Part shown: in pieces, positions 63,157 through 64,000 of the stretch
Position numbering within the stretch: position 1 is the stretch's first letter
Layout: each line of letters starts with the position of its first letter
Assembly (NCBI RefSeq): GCF_020921035.1
Contig: NC_063156.1
Coordinates: 25,654,283-25,718,282, forward strand
DNA: 64,000 nucleotides
Origin: Rhodamnia argentea
Lineage: Eukaryota > Streptophyta > Magnoliopsida > Myrtales > Myrtaceae
Reading direction: 5' to 3'
Program-made: the position numbers and the translations under genes
Notes under the pieces: model-generated
Seen by the model: only the letters and a program-made list of their open reading frames with translations
What the model was told of the DNA's origin: nothing
Database searches by the model: none

Positions 63157-64000
63157 TGGCCCATACCCGACTCAACTCATACCCGACCCCACTCATATTG
63201 CTTAAACACTTTCATACTTAATTTAATATAAGAAAACTTGTTTATCATAAATTTCTAAAAAAAAAATTATAGTGCTAAACACTATGGACAATTTGTTATT
63301 ACTCTAAAAATAATTGTAAATTCTTATTTCCTTTTTTCTTTTTCTTTTTCTAAGTCTTGCAAGGGTCACTGGTTGGCCCTCACTGACCACAAGCGAGGAC
63401 TGCAAAGCCCTTGGTGGCAGTGGGCAAGGGTCCCGGGTCTCACCGGCCCTCAAATTATAAAAAGAAAAAATCAGAAAATTTTAAAATGACATGTTTATGA
63501 TTCACTTAAGCTTGTTAGGTAACTTGTTTAAGACTCATTAAGTTGTTAGGTAACCAGGTTCATTTATGATCCATTTAAGCTTGTTTGTAAAATTTAAGGC
63601 AACTCATTTATGACCTGCATCATTATATATTTGTTCATATATAGGTTATAGACCCATTATGTCACCTCCACTTATATAGTGTACGTTAAATTTATTGAGA
63701 ATCGGTGAATAAAATCGAGCAAACTTAGAGCTTCAACCATCGTGAAGATCTGTAGAGGGGCAACATTGAGCCTATGAGAATGGCAGTGATGAAGAAATAA
63801 TTTCTTCTTAGCACTTTTTTGTCTCGTTGACACCTAAATTTTAATTTTAATTTATCATTTCATAAAAATGAGAATTAGTAATGGTTCTCACAAAAATAAT
63901 TTTATCATGCATAGCACATTTATTTTCTGTCAGTCAAAAGCATGTTATGGCATTTAGGGTCGGATGTCGAGTCAATTGAGCTTAATTTGATAGGCGGTTG
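63157..64000. other. Right edge, no gene seen
   Basis: AT-rich DNA with a short GC-rich patch at about 63355-63465 (ggtcactggttggccctcac) of the same style as the cores of the other dispersed repeats in the window. No coding frame or RNA gene is recognised. Confidence 0.5.

Noticed and set aside
1-64000. CRISPR arrays, bacterial operons, prophage or defence islands
   Set aside because: The window is plant nuclear DNA; no regularly spaced repeat-spacer array or prokaryotic gene cluster is visible.

Overview
This is nuclear DNA from a flowering plant. Genes carry many short exons with GT-AG introns, intergenic DNA is AT-rich, and the encoded proteins match plant-specific families. Ty1/copia fragments, small inverted-repeat elements and a piece of plastid DNA lie among them. 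Dispersed repeats with a GC-rich core and AT-rich arms resemble those I associate with Myrtaceae (eucalypt relatives), but that placement is an inference. I see no prokaryotic-style operon, CRISPR array or virus.

Layout. A GPAT2/3-type glycerol-3-phosphate acyltransferase gene (minus strand, 2 exons, TATA box) lies at 607-2976. A repeat-filled spacer follows to 6689. The longest gene, 6690-26190 minus, encodes cleavage stimulation factor subunit CSTF77. I assembled 23 exons in one open frame of 772 codons. Its introns hold a copia polymerase fragment, an inverted pair of related LTRs and a possible solo LTR. A plant gene of unknown function with one membrane helix is at 29042-31562 minus. A CCHC zinc-knuckle plus KH-like, Arg/Ser-rich RNA-binding protein is at 35321-38516 minus. 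A stachyose/raffinose synthase-like pseudogene with several disabling lesions is at 40546-43432 minus.

An 8-exon gene on the plus strand at 45833-51104 encodes a secreted or membrane-anchored protein of the type I recall as related to ethylbenzene dehydrogenase haem-binding domains. From 51105 to 58080 there is no confident gene: a plastid trnT fragment, a copia 3' LTR remnant, and three degenerate copies of a roughly 600 bp repeat. A decayed UMP-CMP kinase gene (58081-59386) then stands directly upstream of a plastid-type phosphoribosylamine-glycine ligase gene (PUR2, 59569-61759), whose 5' end is unresolved. The right edge holds an 881 bp element with terminal inverted repeats and a possible 5 bp target duplication.

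How the genes relate. Plant neighbours are generally independent transcription units. CSTF77 and the zinc-knuckle/KH protein are both RNA-processing or RNA-binding factors, and the kinase remnant and PUR2 both belong to nucleotide metabolism, but the sequence does not show that they work together. No clearly new biological system was found. The most interesting items are the two decaying enzyme genes, unusual substitutions in PUR2, the opposed LTR pair inside CSTF77, the plastid insertion, and the two conserved plant genes without a known role.
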